From: Subdoligranulum variabile
GTDB lineage: Bacteria; Bacillota; Clostridia; Oscillospirales; Ruminococcaceae
DNA: 64,000 nt
NCBI RefSeq assembly: GCF_025152575.1
Contig: NZ_CP102293.1
Coordinates: 1-64,000 of the forward strand
Direction of reading: 5' to 3'
Shown here piece by piece: positions 1-8,721 of the stretch (positions within the stretch are counted from its first letter, which is position 1; each line of letters starts with the position of its first letter). The position numbers and the translations under genes were made by a program. The notes below the pieces were generated by a model. That model worked only from the letters and a program-made list of their open reading frames with translations, had not been told where the DNA came from and did no database searches.

Positions 1-396
1 ATGACAAATACGATTTATATTCATCAGCCGGAGAAATCGGTCAGCTTCACACGCTTACCCAACTTCCTCTTTGAAGCCCCTACATTCACGCCTTTGTCCA
101 ACGAAGCGAAACTGCTGTATGCCTTTATCCTGCGGCGAGCGGAGTTATCCCGCAAGAATGGCTGGTCGGACGAGTACGGGCGCATTTACCTGTACTATCC
201 CATCTGTGAGGTGGTGGACTTGCTCCACTGTGGGCGGCAGAAAGCCGTCAACACCTTGCGGGAGTTACAGTATGCAGAGTTGATTGACATTAAGAAACAG
301 GGCTGTGGAAAACCCAACTGTATTTACCCAAAATCCTATGAAGCGGTTTCAAACACCGACTTCAAGAAATCCGGTTATGGAACACCGGAGGACTGA
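1..396 (+). CDS. Replication initiator RepA N-terminal-type protein (short form)
   Basis: The 131-residue product carries the conserved RepA_N pattern: a basic start, then F-x-R-L-P-x-F-L-F near residue 20, the LSNEAKLLYAFILRR helix near 33-46, and KNGWSDEYGRIYLYY near 52-66. These are the winged-helix DNA-binding features of plasmid and element initiators. It is much shorter than plasmid RepA proteins (over 250 residues), as is common in mobilizable elements. The ATG is the first base of the window, so an upstream start cannot be excluded. It precedes the relaxase gene by about 185 bp, with a hairpin near 528-551 in the gap. It may drive replication of the excised circle; that role is inferred. 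Confidence 0.7.
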   Translation: MTNTIYIHQPEKSVSFTRLPNFLFEAPTFTPLSNEAKLLYAFILRRAELSRKNGWSDEYGRIYLYYPICEVVDLLHCGRQKAVNTLRELQYAELIDIKKQGCGKPNCIYPKSYEAVSNTDFKKSGYGTPED

Positions 397-581
397 AAAC
401 CGTACCTGACAAGTACGATAATCAATCCTCTTGGAGTACGAAAATCGGACGGTATATAGAAATACAAAGATTAAAAATATTTTATTTATATCTATTCCAT
501 TCCAATCCTATCAGAGATAATTTCGGCGGGATTTTCCCTGTGGAAAACCCCGGATAGGAAAGGAATGGGGAAAGGAGCAGA

Positions 582-1523
582 ATGGCACAACACGCAATTT
601 TGCGGTTTGAAAAGCACAAGGGCAACCCGGCAAGGCCGCTGGAATCCCATCATGAACGGCAGAAAGAACAATATGCCAGCAACCCCGACATTGACACCAG
701 CCGAAGCAAATACAACTTCCATATCGTCAAGCCGGAGGGACGCTATTACCACTTCATTCAGAGCCGTATTGAACAGGCCGGGTGCCGCACCCGCAAGGAC
801 AGCACCCGATTTGTCGATACGCTGATAACCGCCAGCCCGGAGTTTTTCAAGGGGAAGCCCCCAAAGGAGATACAGGCATTTTTCCAGCGGGCGGCTGACT
901 TCCTCATTGACAAAGTGGGCCGGGAAAATATCGTGTCGGCGGTGGTACACATGGACGAGAAAACACCGCACCTACATTTGGTCTTTGTTCCGCTGACAAA
1001 GGACAATCGCCTGTGTGCAAAGGAGATTATTGGGAACAGAGCCAACCTCACAAAATGGCAGGACGATTTTCACGCCTATATGGTGGAGAAATATCCCGAC
1101 TTGGAGCGTGGAGAAAGTGCCAGCAAGACAGGCAGGAAGCATATCCCCACCCGTCTGTTCAAGCAGGCGGTCAATCTCTCCAAACAGGCAAGAGCCATTG
1201 AAGCCACGCTGGACGGTATTACCCCGTTCAATGCCGGAAAGAAGAAAGAGGAAGCCCTCTCCCTGCTGAAAAAGTGGTTTCCGCAGATGGAGAACTTCTC
1301 CGGGCAGCTCAAAAAATACAAGGTCACGATAAACGACCTTTTGGCGGAAAATGAACAGTTGGAAGCCAGAGCCAAAGCCAGCGAAAAAGGCAAGATGAAA
1401 GATACGATGGAACGGGCAAAGCTGAAAAGCGAACTGGACGATTTACAGCGGCTGGTTGACCGTATCCCGCCGGATATACTGGCGGAACTGAAACGGCAGC
1501 AGCGGCACACAAGGGAACGGTGA
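582..1523 (+). CDS. MobV (Mob/Pre family) relaxase
   Basis: This 313-residue protein is a plasmid mobilization relaxase of the MobV/Pre family, which nicks oriT and stays bound to the transferred strand. The diagnostic motif HMDEKTPHLH lies at residues 123-132 and gives the metal-binding histidines and acidic residues. The N-terminus has the typical AILRFEKHK and HHERQKEQYASNPDID segments, and the last third is a charged coiled coil. A ribosome site (AAGGAG) precedes the ATG. It is closely similar to the relaxase at 57450-58409. No oriT of the known MobV type was found beside it, so its oriT is probably left of the window. Confidence 0.9.
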   Translation: MAQHAILRFEKHKGNPARPLESHHERQKEQYASNPDIDTSRSKYNFHIVKPEGRYYHFIQSRIEQAGCRTRKDSTRFVDTLITASPEFFKGKPPKEIQAFFQRAADFLIDKVGRENIVSAVVHMDEKTPHLHLVFVPLTKDNRLCAKEIIGNRANLTKWQDDFHAYMVEKYPDLERGESASKTGRKHIPTRLFKQAVNLSKQARAIEATLDGITPFNAGKKKEEALSLLKKWFPQMENFSGQLKKYKVTINDLLAENEQLEARAKASEKGKMKDTMERAKLKSELDDLQRLVDRIPPDILAELKRQQRHTRER

Positions 1524-1593
1524 TTGATGACAGAAAACATTTCACGCCGCAGCATGGCGGCACTGCACTTTGAAAATTAAATACGGAGGTACT

Positions 1594-1785
1594 ATGGAGC
1601 ATATCAGATACAAGAAAGAAACAGAAGTCGTGACTTTTCAGGGAAAGGAAATCACGCTGGAAAATCTCTCCCCGGTGTTCACGCCGGGGCAGGAAGCGGC
1701 AAAACGCCGGGAGCTGGAACAGCAGCTTTATGAGGTGTTCCGCAAGTATGCCGACAAACGGCAGAGTGAGGAAGCCGGGGCATAA
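1594..1785 (+). CDS. Small protein downstream of relaxase
   Basis: A 63-residue acidic protein with a charged helical C-terminal half. The ATG at 1594 is preferred over an upstream TTG because a GGAGGT site lies 4-9 bases before it. It follows the relaxase by about 70 bp and ends about 95 bp before the recombinase. The element on the right of the window also has a small charged protein directly after its MobV gene, so this may be an element accessory factor. I do not recognise the family. Confidence 0.6.
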   Translation: MEHIRYKKETEVVTFQGKEITLENLSPVFTPGQEAAKRRELEQQLYEVFRKYADKRQSEEAGA

Positions 1786-1803
1786 GGTTTTCCGAAGCCA
1801 TCG

Positions 1804-1832
1804 TTGATTTGCGGGGCTGCTGGCGGTATAAT
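1804..1832 (+). promoter_or_regulatory. Sigma-A promoter of the recombinase
   Basis: A TTGATT box at 1804-1809 and TATAAT at 1827-1832 are separated by exactly 17 bases, 47 bases before the recombinase ATG. The recombinase can therefore be transcribed independently of the mobilization genes. Confidence 0.6.
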
Positions 1833-1879
1833 AAAGGTGTCAGCAGCTCCGTTTCTTTTTTAAGAAAAGGAGCGACAAT

Positions 1880-3391
1880 ATGAATAATCGAATAGACGCA
1901 ATCTATGCAAGGCAATCGGTAGACAAAAAGGACAGCATTTCCATTGAAAGCCAGATTGAATTTTGCAAATACGAGTTGAAAGGCGGTAACTGCAAGGAAT
2001 ACACAGACAAAGGGTACAGCGGCAAGAACACAGACCGTCCGAAGTTTCAAGAACTGGTGCGGGACATCAAGCGGGGGCTGATTGCAAAGGTCGTTGTTTA
2101 CAAGCTCGACCGTATCAGCCGTTCCATTCTGGACTTTGCCAACATGATGGAGCTGTTCCAACAGTACAATGTGGAGTTTGTGTCCTCTACGGAAAAGTTT
2201 GATACCTCCACCCCGATGGGGCGGGCGATGCTGAATATCTGTATCGTGTTCGCCCAGCTTGAGAGGGAAACCATACAGAAGCGGGTAACGGACGCTTACT
2301 ATTCCCGCAGCCAGCGAGGCTTCAAGATGGGTGGGAAAGCCCCTTACGGCTTTCATACAGAGCCGATTAAGATGGACGGTATCAATACAAAAAAGCTGGT
2401 GGTAAATCCAGACGAAGCGGCAAATATCCGGCTGATGTTTGAGATGTACGCCCAGCCCACTACCTCCTACGGGGACATTACCCGGTACTTTGCCGAACAG
2501 GGCATTTTGTTCCATGGCAAAGAGCTGATACGCCCCACGCTGGCGCAGATGTTACGCAATCCTGTCTATGTGCAGGCAGACCTTGATGTGTACGAATTTT
2601 TCAAAAGTCAAGGGACGGTCATTGTCAATGACGCTGCCGATTTTACTGGCATGAACGGCTGCTATCTGTATCAAGGGAGGGATGTGAAGCCCAGCAAAAA
2701 GAACGACTTGAAAGACCAAATGCTGGTACTGGCTCCCCATGAGGGCATTGTCCCCTCCGACATCTGGCTGACCTGCCGCAAGAAGCTGATGAACAACATG
2801 AAAATCCAGTCTGCCCGAAAAGCCACCCACACATGGCTGGCGGGAAAAATCAAGTGCGGGAACTGCGGGTATGCCCTTATGAGTATCTTCAATCCCTCCG
2901 GCAAGCAATACCTTCGCTGTACGAAACGGCTGGATAACAAGAGTTGTCCGGGGTGCGGGAAAATCATTACTTCGGAACTGGAAGCGGTTGTTTATCAGCA
3001 GATGGTAAAGAAACTGGCAAGCTACAAGACGCTGACAGGCAGAAAGAAAGCGGCAAAGGCAAACCCGAAAATTGCAGCACTGCAAGTGGAGCTTGCCCAT
3101 GTGGACAGCGAGATTGAAAAGCTGGTGGACAGTCTGACGGGTGCAAACAATGTCCTGCTCTCCTATGTGAATGTGAAGATAGCAGAACTGGACGGGCGCA
3201 AGCAGGAACTTCTGGCGAGGATAGCGGAACTGACGGTGGAAGCCATTAGCCCGGAACAGGTCAGCCAGATTTCCGGCTACCTCGACACTTGGGAGAATGT
3301 ATCCTTTGACGACAAGCGGCGGGTGGTGGATTTAATGATTACCACCATAGCCGCTACAAGCGACAGCTTGAACATCATATGGAAAATCTGA
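1880..3391 (+). CDS. Large serine recombinase (TnpX/integrase type)
   Basis: A 503-residue site-specific recombinase. The resolvase domain spans about residues 5-150, with the catalytic serine at position 13 in YARQS and the conserved KLDRISR helix near 75-81. It is followed by the recombinase domain (about 165-260) and a zinc ribbon with paired cysteines (KCGNCG, then CPGCG) near 315-360. A coiled-coil motif comes next (about 385-450). This architecture belongs to enzymes that excise and insert mobilizable transposons. An AGGAG site lies before the ATG. It is the last gene of the left element. Confidence 0.93.
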   Translation: MNNRIDAIYARQSVDKKDSISIESQIEFCKYELKGGNCKEYTDKGYSGKNTDRPKFQELVRDIKRGLIAKVVVYKLDRISRSILDFANMMELFQQYNVEFVSSTEKFDTSTPMGRAMLNICIVFAQLERETIQKRVTDAYYSRSQRGFKMGGKAPYGFHTEPIKMDGINTKKLVVNPDEAANIRLMFEMYAQPTTSYGDITRYFAEQGILFHGKELIRPTLAQMLRNPVYVQADLDVYEFFKSQGTVIVNDAADFTGMNGCYLYQGRDVKPSKKNDLKDQMLVLAPHEGIVPSDIWLTCRKKLMNNMKIQSARKATHTWLAGKIKCGNCGYALMSIFNPSGKQYLRCTKRLDNKSCPGCGKIITSELEAVVYQQMVKKLASYKTLTGRKKAAKANPKIAALQVELAHVDSEIEKLVDSLTGANNVLLSYVNVKIAELDGRKQELLARIAELTVEAISPEQVSQISGYLDTWENVSFDDKRRVVDLMITTIAATSDSLNIIWKI

Positions 3392-3794
3392 CGGGCGGAA
3401 CCCCTCCCGTCAGATACCTACTCTGTGTAGTCCCTTGTAAACTGTACTTTCGTGTGCGATAAACTTTTCTCATCCATCTGGATCGGACCTCCTTTTACAC
3501 TATCAACGCTCGTGCTATTCTCGCCCACAAACTCAGCTTGCGGTTTATCTATTAAGCAAAAAGGAGCATGGCAGGAGTCAATCTTCTGCCTGCCCCTTTT
3601 TGCTTACTTTGGCCGATATCAGATATGGTCGCTTCGGAAACCCTAACGTAGCTACGTTTTTGATTCGCCACCTATATATCTTCTTATGTTACCGCAGGAA
3701 TTGTGACCACTGCGGAAGCCGTCTGATCTGCAACGGCTGTTCCGATTGCGGGCGATGTAAGGATTAGCAATGCGACCAGCCATTTTTCCGATCT
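3392..3794. other. Gene-poor junction after the left element
   Basis: It holds an inverted repeat at 3389-3414 overlapping the recombinase stop, a strong hairpin at 3554-3605 (11-bp outer stem AAGCAAAAAGG with a GC-rich inner stem, followed by T-rich sequence) and a perfect 14-bp palindrome at 3645-3658. An open stretch near 3615-3768 encodes a Cys-rich tail (CxxC repeated) but has no convincing start. The element boundary probably lies here. Confidence 0.5.
3554..3605. terminator. Strong hairpin, likely bidirectional terminator
   Basis: Arms AAGCAAAAAGG and CCTTTTTGCTT pair fully, with an inner GGCAG/CTGCC stem. A- and T-runs within the arms suit termination on either strand, between the recombinase and the converging MATE gene. 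Confidence 0.5.
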
Positions 3795-5126
3795 TTACGC
3801 CCTGAATTCTTTACGAAGCTGGGTCTGGAACAGCCCAAAGGCGATGATGGCTGTAAGGCAATCCGAAATCGCCTGCGAAACCACAACCCCATCATAACCA
3901 GCCAGATGATAGGCCACCATCAGCACCAGAAGGAACAGAACGCCCTGACGGCTGATGGAGAGTATAAACGCACCCGTTGCCTTGCCCATTGCCTGAAAGA
4001 GAATCGTCATCAGCAGGATCAGTCCCACAAAAAGCATGGTCAGGACCTGCCACCGCAGCATGACGGTGCCATCGGCCACAATCCCCTCACTGTCCATAAA
4101 GCAGCGCATCAACAACGGTGCTGCAGCATAGATTCCGGCGGTCAACAGGATCGCCACTAAACCGATAAAACGAACGCAGAAACGAAACAGGGCGGAAAGC
4201 CGTGCCTTATCCCCTGCGCCGTAATAATATCCGAACAGCGGCTGCCCTCCAAAAGCAAATCCGGTCAAAAGCAGCAGCGCAATCATACTGATTTTCAGGA
4301 CGATGCCCATGGCCGCAATTTTCTGGTTGCCATAGGGCAGCAGGAACTGGTTCATGAGCACAACACTGGCACTCTGCATCAGGTTCACGATTGCCGCCGG
4401 CACACCGATTTTGAGAATCTGGAAAACAACACCGTGTGATACCTTGCTTTTCCCAATGGCCACCGATAGGACACGACTTTTGCGCAGTACAACCACTGCA
4501 AAGAAAAGGTCGGATGTCAGATACCCGATCACCGTAGCGATAGCCGCACCGCCGGCACCCCACCCCCACACAGAAATGAAAATCGGGTCCAGAATAATAT
4601 TGACTACTGCGCCCAGGATCGTGCCCGCCATGGATTCTTTGGACATTCCTTCCGAGCGCAGCAGGTTGGAATGGATGAAAGAAAGCATAATGATCGGCGC
4701 GCCGATGGCCAGGTATACAAAGTAGTCCGATGCATGGGAAAAGGTTTCCGGACTGGCACCGATCATGGCAAGCAGCGGCAGGCGGAAAAGCAGCATGAAT
4801 GCACCTATGACAATTCCCACTAGGATGGTGATGTAAAAGCAAAAGGAACTGACACACCGGACGCCTTCTTCCTCCTGCTGTCCCAAAAGACGCGACACCA
4901 GAGAACTGCCGCCCTGACCGAAGATATTCCCCATCGCCATCAACAGGGTAAAAACCGGCATTCCCAGAGAAACGCCGGCCACGATATTGGTATCATTGGT
5001 CTGCGCCACGAAAAAAGTATCCGCCAGGTTGTAGATCAAAGTCACCACCATGCTGCACACCAGCGGAACAGACAGTTTCATATAGGCCTTGGCCACGTTG
5101 GTTTCCTGAAAAATCTCGTTTTCCAC
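3795..5126 (-). CDS. MATE family multidrug exporter
   Basis: A 443-residue integral membrane protein with about 12 hydrophobic segments in two homologous halves, as in MATE (NorM/DinF-type) cation-coupled antiporters. The N-terminal helix NLADTFFVAQ and the later DPIFISVWGWGAGGAAIAT segment are typical of the family. The GTG start at 5126 is chosen because a GGGGGA site sits just upstream and the length then fits the family; an upstream open frame lacks a ribosome site. It is transcribed divergently from the Crp/Fnr-type regulator at 5226, which probably controls it. Confidence 0.88.
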   Translation of the reverse strand: MENEIFQETNVAKAYMKLSVPLVCSMVVTLIYNLADTFFVAQTNDTNIVAGVSLGMPVFTLLMAMGNIFGQGGSSLVSRLLGQQEEEGVRCVSSFCFYITILVGIVIGAFMLLFRLPLLAMIGASPETFSHASDYFVYLAIGAPIIMLSFIHSNLLRSEGMSKESMAGTILGAVVNIILDPIFISVWGWGAGGAAIATVIGYLTSDLFFAVVVLRKSRVLSVAIGKSKVSHGVVFQILKIGVPAAIVNLMQSASVVLMNQFLLPYGNQKIAAMGIVLKISMIALLLLTGFAFGGQPLFGYYYGAGDKARLSALFRFCVRFIGLVAILLTAGIYAAAPLLMRCFMDSEGIVADGTVMLRWQVLTMLFVGLILLMTILFQAMGKATGAFILSISRQGVLFLLVLMVAYHLAGYDGVVVSQAISDCLTAIIAFGLFQTQLRKEFRA

Positions 5127-5172
5127 GCAAATCCCCCGTTTCTTTTGTACCGGATCATTGTACTCCATTTCG

Positions 5173-5201
5173 TTGACTTTTTCTGTGTCACATGGCACAA
5201 T
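5173..5201 (+). promoter_or_regulatory. Promoter with overlapping TGTG-CACA operator for the Crp/Fnr regulator
   Basis: TTGACT at 5173-5178 and CACAAT at 5196-5201 are 17 bases apart. Between them lies an imperfect palindrome (TGTG...GCACA, about 5183-5198) of the type bound by Crp/Fnr proteins. A regulator bound here would block this promoter, suggesting autoregulation and joint control of the divergent MATE gene. Confidence 0.45.
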
Positions 5202-5225
5202 AGGCCATAGAAAGCAGGTGTTTCT

Positions 5226-5870
5226 ATGGAAAAGCTGCACAGTAAAAAAGAGGTACACGCCCTGGTGGCGCAGGCTGGCATCCGCCAGTACTTTTCCACG
5301 CCGGATTTGCAATTTTTTGCCTGCCGCTATAAAAAGGGCGAAATAATCACAGCGCCGGACCAGAAGCTGGACACCATCCTGTTTGTCATTGAGGGAACCG
5401 TGCGTATCTTTGGAATCCGCCCGGATGGAACCACTTCTCCAGTGAATCAGCAAACTCCTCCAGTAATTTTAGGCGATATTGAGTTTTCGCAACAAGGTAC
5501 CCGCCCCTTTTTCACCCAGGCTACCACCGATGTCCTTTGCATTGGGCTGCCTGTAAAGCCTTACGAAAAAGAACTGCACCGTGATTTGCGGTTCTTGCAT
5601 GCCCTGCTGCACTCCTATGCAGAAAAGCTGCAGTTTTTTGCATTTGTAGATGCCCCAGCTGAAACATTGGAAGAGAGGGTGCTGCTGTATCTGAAAAACT
5701 TTTGCCCAAACCACGAATTTACAGGAATTGAAATGGCAGTATCCCGCTTGCGTTGCAGCAGGCGCCAGCTACAGAGGGTGCTGCAAAAGTTGTGTACAAA
5801 TGGCACGATACAGAAAGTTGGGAAAGGTCATTACAAGCTGGTTGGTTCTTTCTCTCCTGAAAGCCAATAA
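5226..5870 (+). CDS. Crp/Fnr family transcriptional regulator
   Basis: A 214-residue protein with a cyclic-nucleotide-binding-like beta-barrel (about residues 20-110) and a C-terminal helix-turn-helix near 165-205 (MAVSRLRCSRRQLQRVLQKL, then a GTIQKVGKGHYKL wing). No cysteine pattern for an Fe-S cluster is evident, so an Fnr-type oxygen sensor is unlikely. It is divergent from the MATE exporter, with a TGTG-CACA operator between them. That suggests it senses a small molecule or drug and controls efflux; the ligand is unknown. Confidence 0.85.
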   Translation: MEKLHSKKEVHALVAQAGIRQYFSTPDLQFFACRYKKGEIITAPDQKLDTILFVIEGTVRIFGIRPDGTTSPVNQQTPPVILGDIEFSQQGTRPFFTQATTDVLCIGLPVKPYEKELHRDLRFLHALLHSYAEKLQFFAFVDAPAETLEERVLLYLKNFCPNHEFTGIEMAVSRLRCSRRQLQRVLQKLCTNGTIQKVGKGHYKLVGSFSPESQ

Positions 5871-6372
5871 ATAGCCCCCCGGCAAAGCTGTTTTTTTCAT
5901 AGGCAGATAGGTCTCTGGTATATCGGGACATGCTTCACATCTTTCTTTGCATTTTTTATATTTGCTCTTTCATGATTTGGTTGTCCTCGGCCGCAAAAGG
6001 CCGGTTGGCATCAATCTTTTTGAAATCACGATCCGAATAGTCTGGTTCCTGCAAAACGCCTCAAAGAAATCCATCCAACCCTCGTCCCCTCTCTCCAGCC
6101 ACACCAGCGTGGCGAGCGTGGCAATCTGCCGGGGAAATCCCCCCGCAGGGCGCTTTCCTTCTATAGCAACGTGCGCCCTACCCCGGCCTCGGCGTGGAGC
6201 GGGTCCCTCTCTTCCAGTTGCTTGCTTAACAACATCGGGCATTTTCCCTTACATAAAATCATCTGCTTTTTAAAAAGATACTATAAAAAGCAGCTATCTG
6301 CTTGCCGGGCAGGTAGCTGCTTTATCTGTCTATGGATCACATCGTCCACAAGTCGTATAAAATAAGAGCAAT
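5871..6372. other. 500-bp intergenic region
   Basis: No gene is supported. Apart from the LysR terminator at 6287-6323, it contains a GC-rich stretch (6110-6230) of the kind seen repeatedly between genes here, and open frames on both strands without ribosome sites. Confidence 0.5.
6280..6323 (-). terminator. Terminator of the LysR gene
   Basis: On the minus strand the hairpin AAAGCAGCTA...TAGCTGCTTT is followed by a T-run. It sits about 50 bp after the LysR stop codon. Confidence 0.7.
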
Positions 6373-7248
6373 TTATCCGAAGTTCCGCTTTAGTTTCTTC
6401 AGCAATAAGGAAGCCGCCGGACTGAAGACCTGATATTTCTTCCAGATGATATACATGGGGGATTCCAGTGCCGGTTCCAATGGCCGAAAGCACAAATCGC
6501 TGTCCAGCCCGGTGTAGACCAGTCCGTCAAAGCCAAGCACATAGCCAACCCCTTCCCGCACCATGACGGAGGTGTTGAACAGCAAGTCATAAGTTGCCAC
6601 TACATGCAGCTTATCCTGCGTTTCCCCAAACCAACGGGGCATTTCCTCTCCCATGGCCTGCCGGGACAGGATGAGCGGGATGTCCATCAGGTCATGGAGA
6701 TGAATGCAGGAGTGCTGAGCAAGGGGGCTGTCCTTACGCATAATAAGTCCCCACTGATCGGAAGCGGGAATTCGCAGAGAATTATATTTTGACGGGTCTA
6801 CTTCCTGCACGATAATAGCAAAATCCAAAAGCCCCCGGTCCAGCCGCTCGTTTACAGTTTCGGTTCCGCTGCTGTAAAAGTGGTAACGGATGCGGGGGTA
6901 TTCCTTTTGAAGCGACTGGATCACCTGGACAAAGGGCGTGATCCCGTTGGACTCTGCGCATCCGATATGAATATCGCCACCGTTCACTTCATCCATGGCC
7001 CGAAATTCCGCCAGGGTTTTGTCCGCCATATCCAAAAGATCCTCGGCGCGCTTGCGCAGGAGCATCCCCTCCTCGGTCAATTTTACGCTGTAATTGCTGC
7101 GGGTGAACAGCTTCTTGCCCAGCTCTTCCTCCAACTCTTTGATTTGACGCGACAAGGTAGGCTGCGAGATGTGCAGCCGCTGGGCAGCGTGGGTCACATT
7201 TTCCTCCCTTGCAACCTCCAAAAAGTAGCGCAACACTCTGATTTCCAT
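6373..7248 (-). CDS. LysR family transcriptional regulator
   Basis: A 291-residue LysR-type regulator. The winged helix-turn-helix is at residues 1-60 (VTHAAQRLHISQPTLSRQIKELEEELGKKLF), followed by the linker helix and a periplasmic-binding-protein-like effector domain from about residue 90. The ATG at 7248 has GGGAGG upstream and matches the usual LysR N-terminus (MEIRVLRYFL); the longer frame upstream is rejected. It is divergent from the aldo/keto reductase fragment at 7537, its likely original target. With that gene destroyed the regulator may be orphaned locally. Confidence 0.92.
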   Translation of the reverse strand: MEIRVLRYFLEVAREENVTHAAQRLHISQPTLSRQIKELEEELGKKLFTRSNYSVKLTEEGMLLRKRAEDLLDMADKTLAEFRAMDEVNGGDIHIGCAESNGITPFVQVIQSLQKEYPRIRYHFYSSGTETVNERLDRGLLDFAIIVQEVDPSKYNSLRIPASDQWGLIMRKDSPLAQHSCIHLHDLMDIPLILSRQAMGEEMPRWFGETQDKLHVVATYDLLFNTSVMVREGVGYVLGFDGLVYTGLDSDLCFRPLEPALESPMYIIWKKYQVFSPAASLLLKKLKRNFG

Positions 7249-7536
7249 CTCTCTGCCTCCCGTTTCCTTTATGTTTGAACCAGTATAGCACAGAGCTGAT
7301 ATTCGTATCAAGAATAACTGGAAACAGAAACTAAATATTTTACATCACAGCCCGGTATCTCTATAATGAAATCAGACGGTGAGAACAATGCCGTATGCGT
7401 TCCAGCCTCCCATGGGTTGTTACTGCAAAGTCTCAAAGACGCCGGATACCGTTGGCACCCGCCAAATGGGACTTGGCTTTCTGGACATTTGGATGTTCTG
7501 ACCGGAACATGGAAAACACGAAGGAGGAAATCTTTT

Positions 7537-7710
7537 ATGAATACAAAGATGCCGAAAATCGCAATGGGTGCCTGGTCCTGGGGCGCTGGTGCCGCCGGTG
7601 GGGATCAGGTATTTGGGAACCATCTGTTTGAACAGGAACTGAAGCCCGTTTTTGATAAAACGATGGAACTGGGTCTGAACCTGTGGGACACCGCCGCCGT
7701 GTACGGTGAG
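7537..7710 (+). pseudogene. Aldo/keto reductase, 5' fragment
   Basis: About 57 codons match the start of an aldo/keto reductase: the KIAMGAWSWGAG strand and NLWDTAAVYGEG, which in intact enzymes carries the catalytic Asp and Tyr. A ribosome site (GGAGG) lies before the ATG. After codon 57 the sequence changes to an unrelated short segment (to 7754) and then the IS110 left end, so roughly 80 percent of the gene is missing. Divergence from LysR suggests it was a LysR-controlled detoxification reductase. Confidence 0.75.
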
Positions 7711-7754
7711 GGTAGCGCTCATTGCGCACGACGGTCCGATGTATTTTGCTGATA

Positions 7755-7926
7755 GGCGACTCCTTGTATTATAGAGTAGTAGTTATTAGAGCCCCTCTCC
7801 AAGGGCTGTGCTACACTGTAAGGGATGCTGTGGATTGGTTGGCGGCTCCTTGTATTATAGAGTAGTAGTTATTAGAGCCCCTCTCCAAGGGCTGTGCTAC
7901 ACTGTAAGGGATGCTGTGGATTGGTT
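7755..7926 (+). repeat. Tandem duplication of the IS110 left end (2 x 86 bp)
   Basis: Units 7755-7840 and 7841-7926 differ by a single base near the start (GGCGACTCC against GGCGGCTCC). A third partial unit, GGCGGCTCCT, begins at 7927. The single unit is found at the left end of copy 2. The one-base difference suggests that two different IS copies contributed. Confidence 0.9.
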
Positions 7927-8720
7927 GGCGGCTCCTACCACAAGATGGTTCACGAAAGGTTCCAACCACAGCCCCTTACAATTTTGTTAATCAGTTAAAT
8001 ACCGCCAGACGGTTTATGTGGAACAAGGCTACAAAAGTAAGGTGTACTGTGGATGCAGCATCACATATTTTCTCTGGAGGTATTTGTTATGGTAGTTTCT
8101 GTTGGCATTGATGTCTCAAAAAACAAGCATGATTGCTTCATTGTAAGCTCAGAGGGTGAAGTCCTGGCGGATGTTTTTACTATCCCTAACAACATGGACG
8201 GTTTTTATGCTCTACTGGAAAAAATTCGAGCTTGTACTACACCGCAGGACAAAATAAAAGTAGGGCTTGAGGCAACCGGGCATTACAGCTACAACATTCT
8301 TGGGTTTCTTCTGGACAACGGTCTGGCCACCTATGTCTTGAATCCCTTACGCACGAATCTCTACCGGAAAAGTCTCAGCCTGCGAAAGACCAAGACCGAC
8401 CGTGTAGATGCTCGAACCATTGCTGCTATGCTGTTATCCGATGTGGGCCTCAAACCCTACACGAATACAGCATATCACAACGAGGAACTAAAGTCACTCA
8501 CCAGATACCGTTTTGACAAGGTGAAAGAACGAGCAAAGCTGAAAAGCTCAATTTCCAGACTGGTTTGCATTCTCTTCCCTGAACTGGAGAAGCTGGTGTC
8601 CTCTCTCCATTTGGCGACTGTCTACGCTCTGCTGGAAGAGTTTCCAGGTTCCAAACAGATTGCCAAGGCACACCTGACAAGGCTCAAAACCCTTTTGGGG
8701 AACGCCTCCAAAGGTCGCTA
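7755..8720 (+). mobile_element. IS110-family element, copy 1, 3'-truncated
   Basis: From 7841 to 8720 this is identical, as far as I compared, to 23859-24738 of the complete copy (constant offset 16018). It is preceded by an extra 86-bp left-end unit. The second half of the transposase and the right end are lost: after 8720 the sequence is unrelated. This copy cannot transpose by itself, but its leader (candidate bridge RNA) is intact. Confidence 0.85.
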
Positions 8721-8721
8721 A
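8089..8721 (+). pseudogene. IS110-family transposase, N-terminal 210 residues
   Basis: It begins with a good GGAGG site and matches the first 210 residues of the transposase at 24107. It includes the DEDD RuvC-like domain (GIDVSKNKHD, LEATGHYSY, KTDRVDARTIA). The frame hits a stop at the breakpoint (8720), so the C-terminal serine-containing domain is absent. A recent truncation is likely because the remaining sequence is unchanged. Confidence 0.92.

Larger units (their letters stand above)
1..3391 (+). mobile_element. Right part of a mobilizable element (RepA-MobV-serine recombinase)
   Basis: Four co-directional genes (initiator, relaxase, small protein, large serine recombinase) form the usual core of a clostridial integrative mobilizable element. 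The left end lies outside the window, and the right end is probably soon after the recombinase stop, since unrelated chromosomal-type genes start at 3795. The att site could not be located. The MobV and small-gene order matches the element at 51.8-58.7 kb. Confidence 0.6.

Noticed and set aside
3452..3646. Open frame after the left recombinase
   Set aside because: No ribosome site, and its sequence is dominated by a terminator-like hairpin.
5947..6273. Open frames on both strands in the Crp-LysR interval
   Set aside because: No ribosome sites, and the translations match no family pattern.
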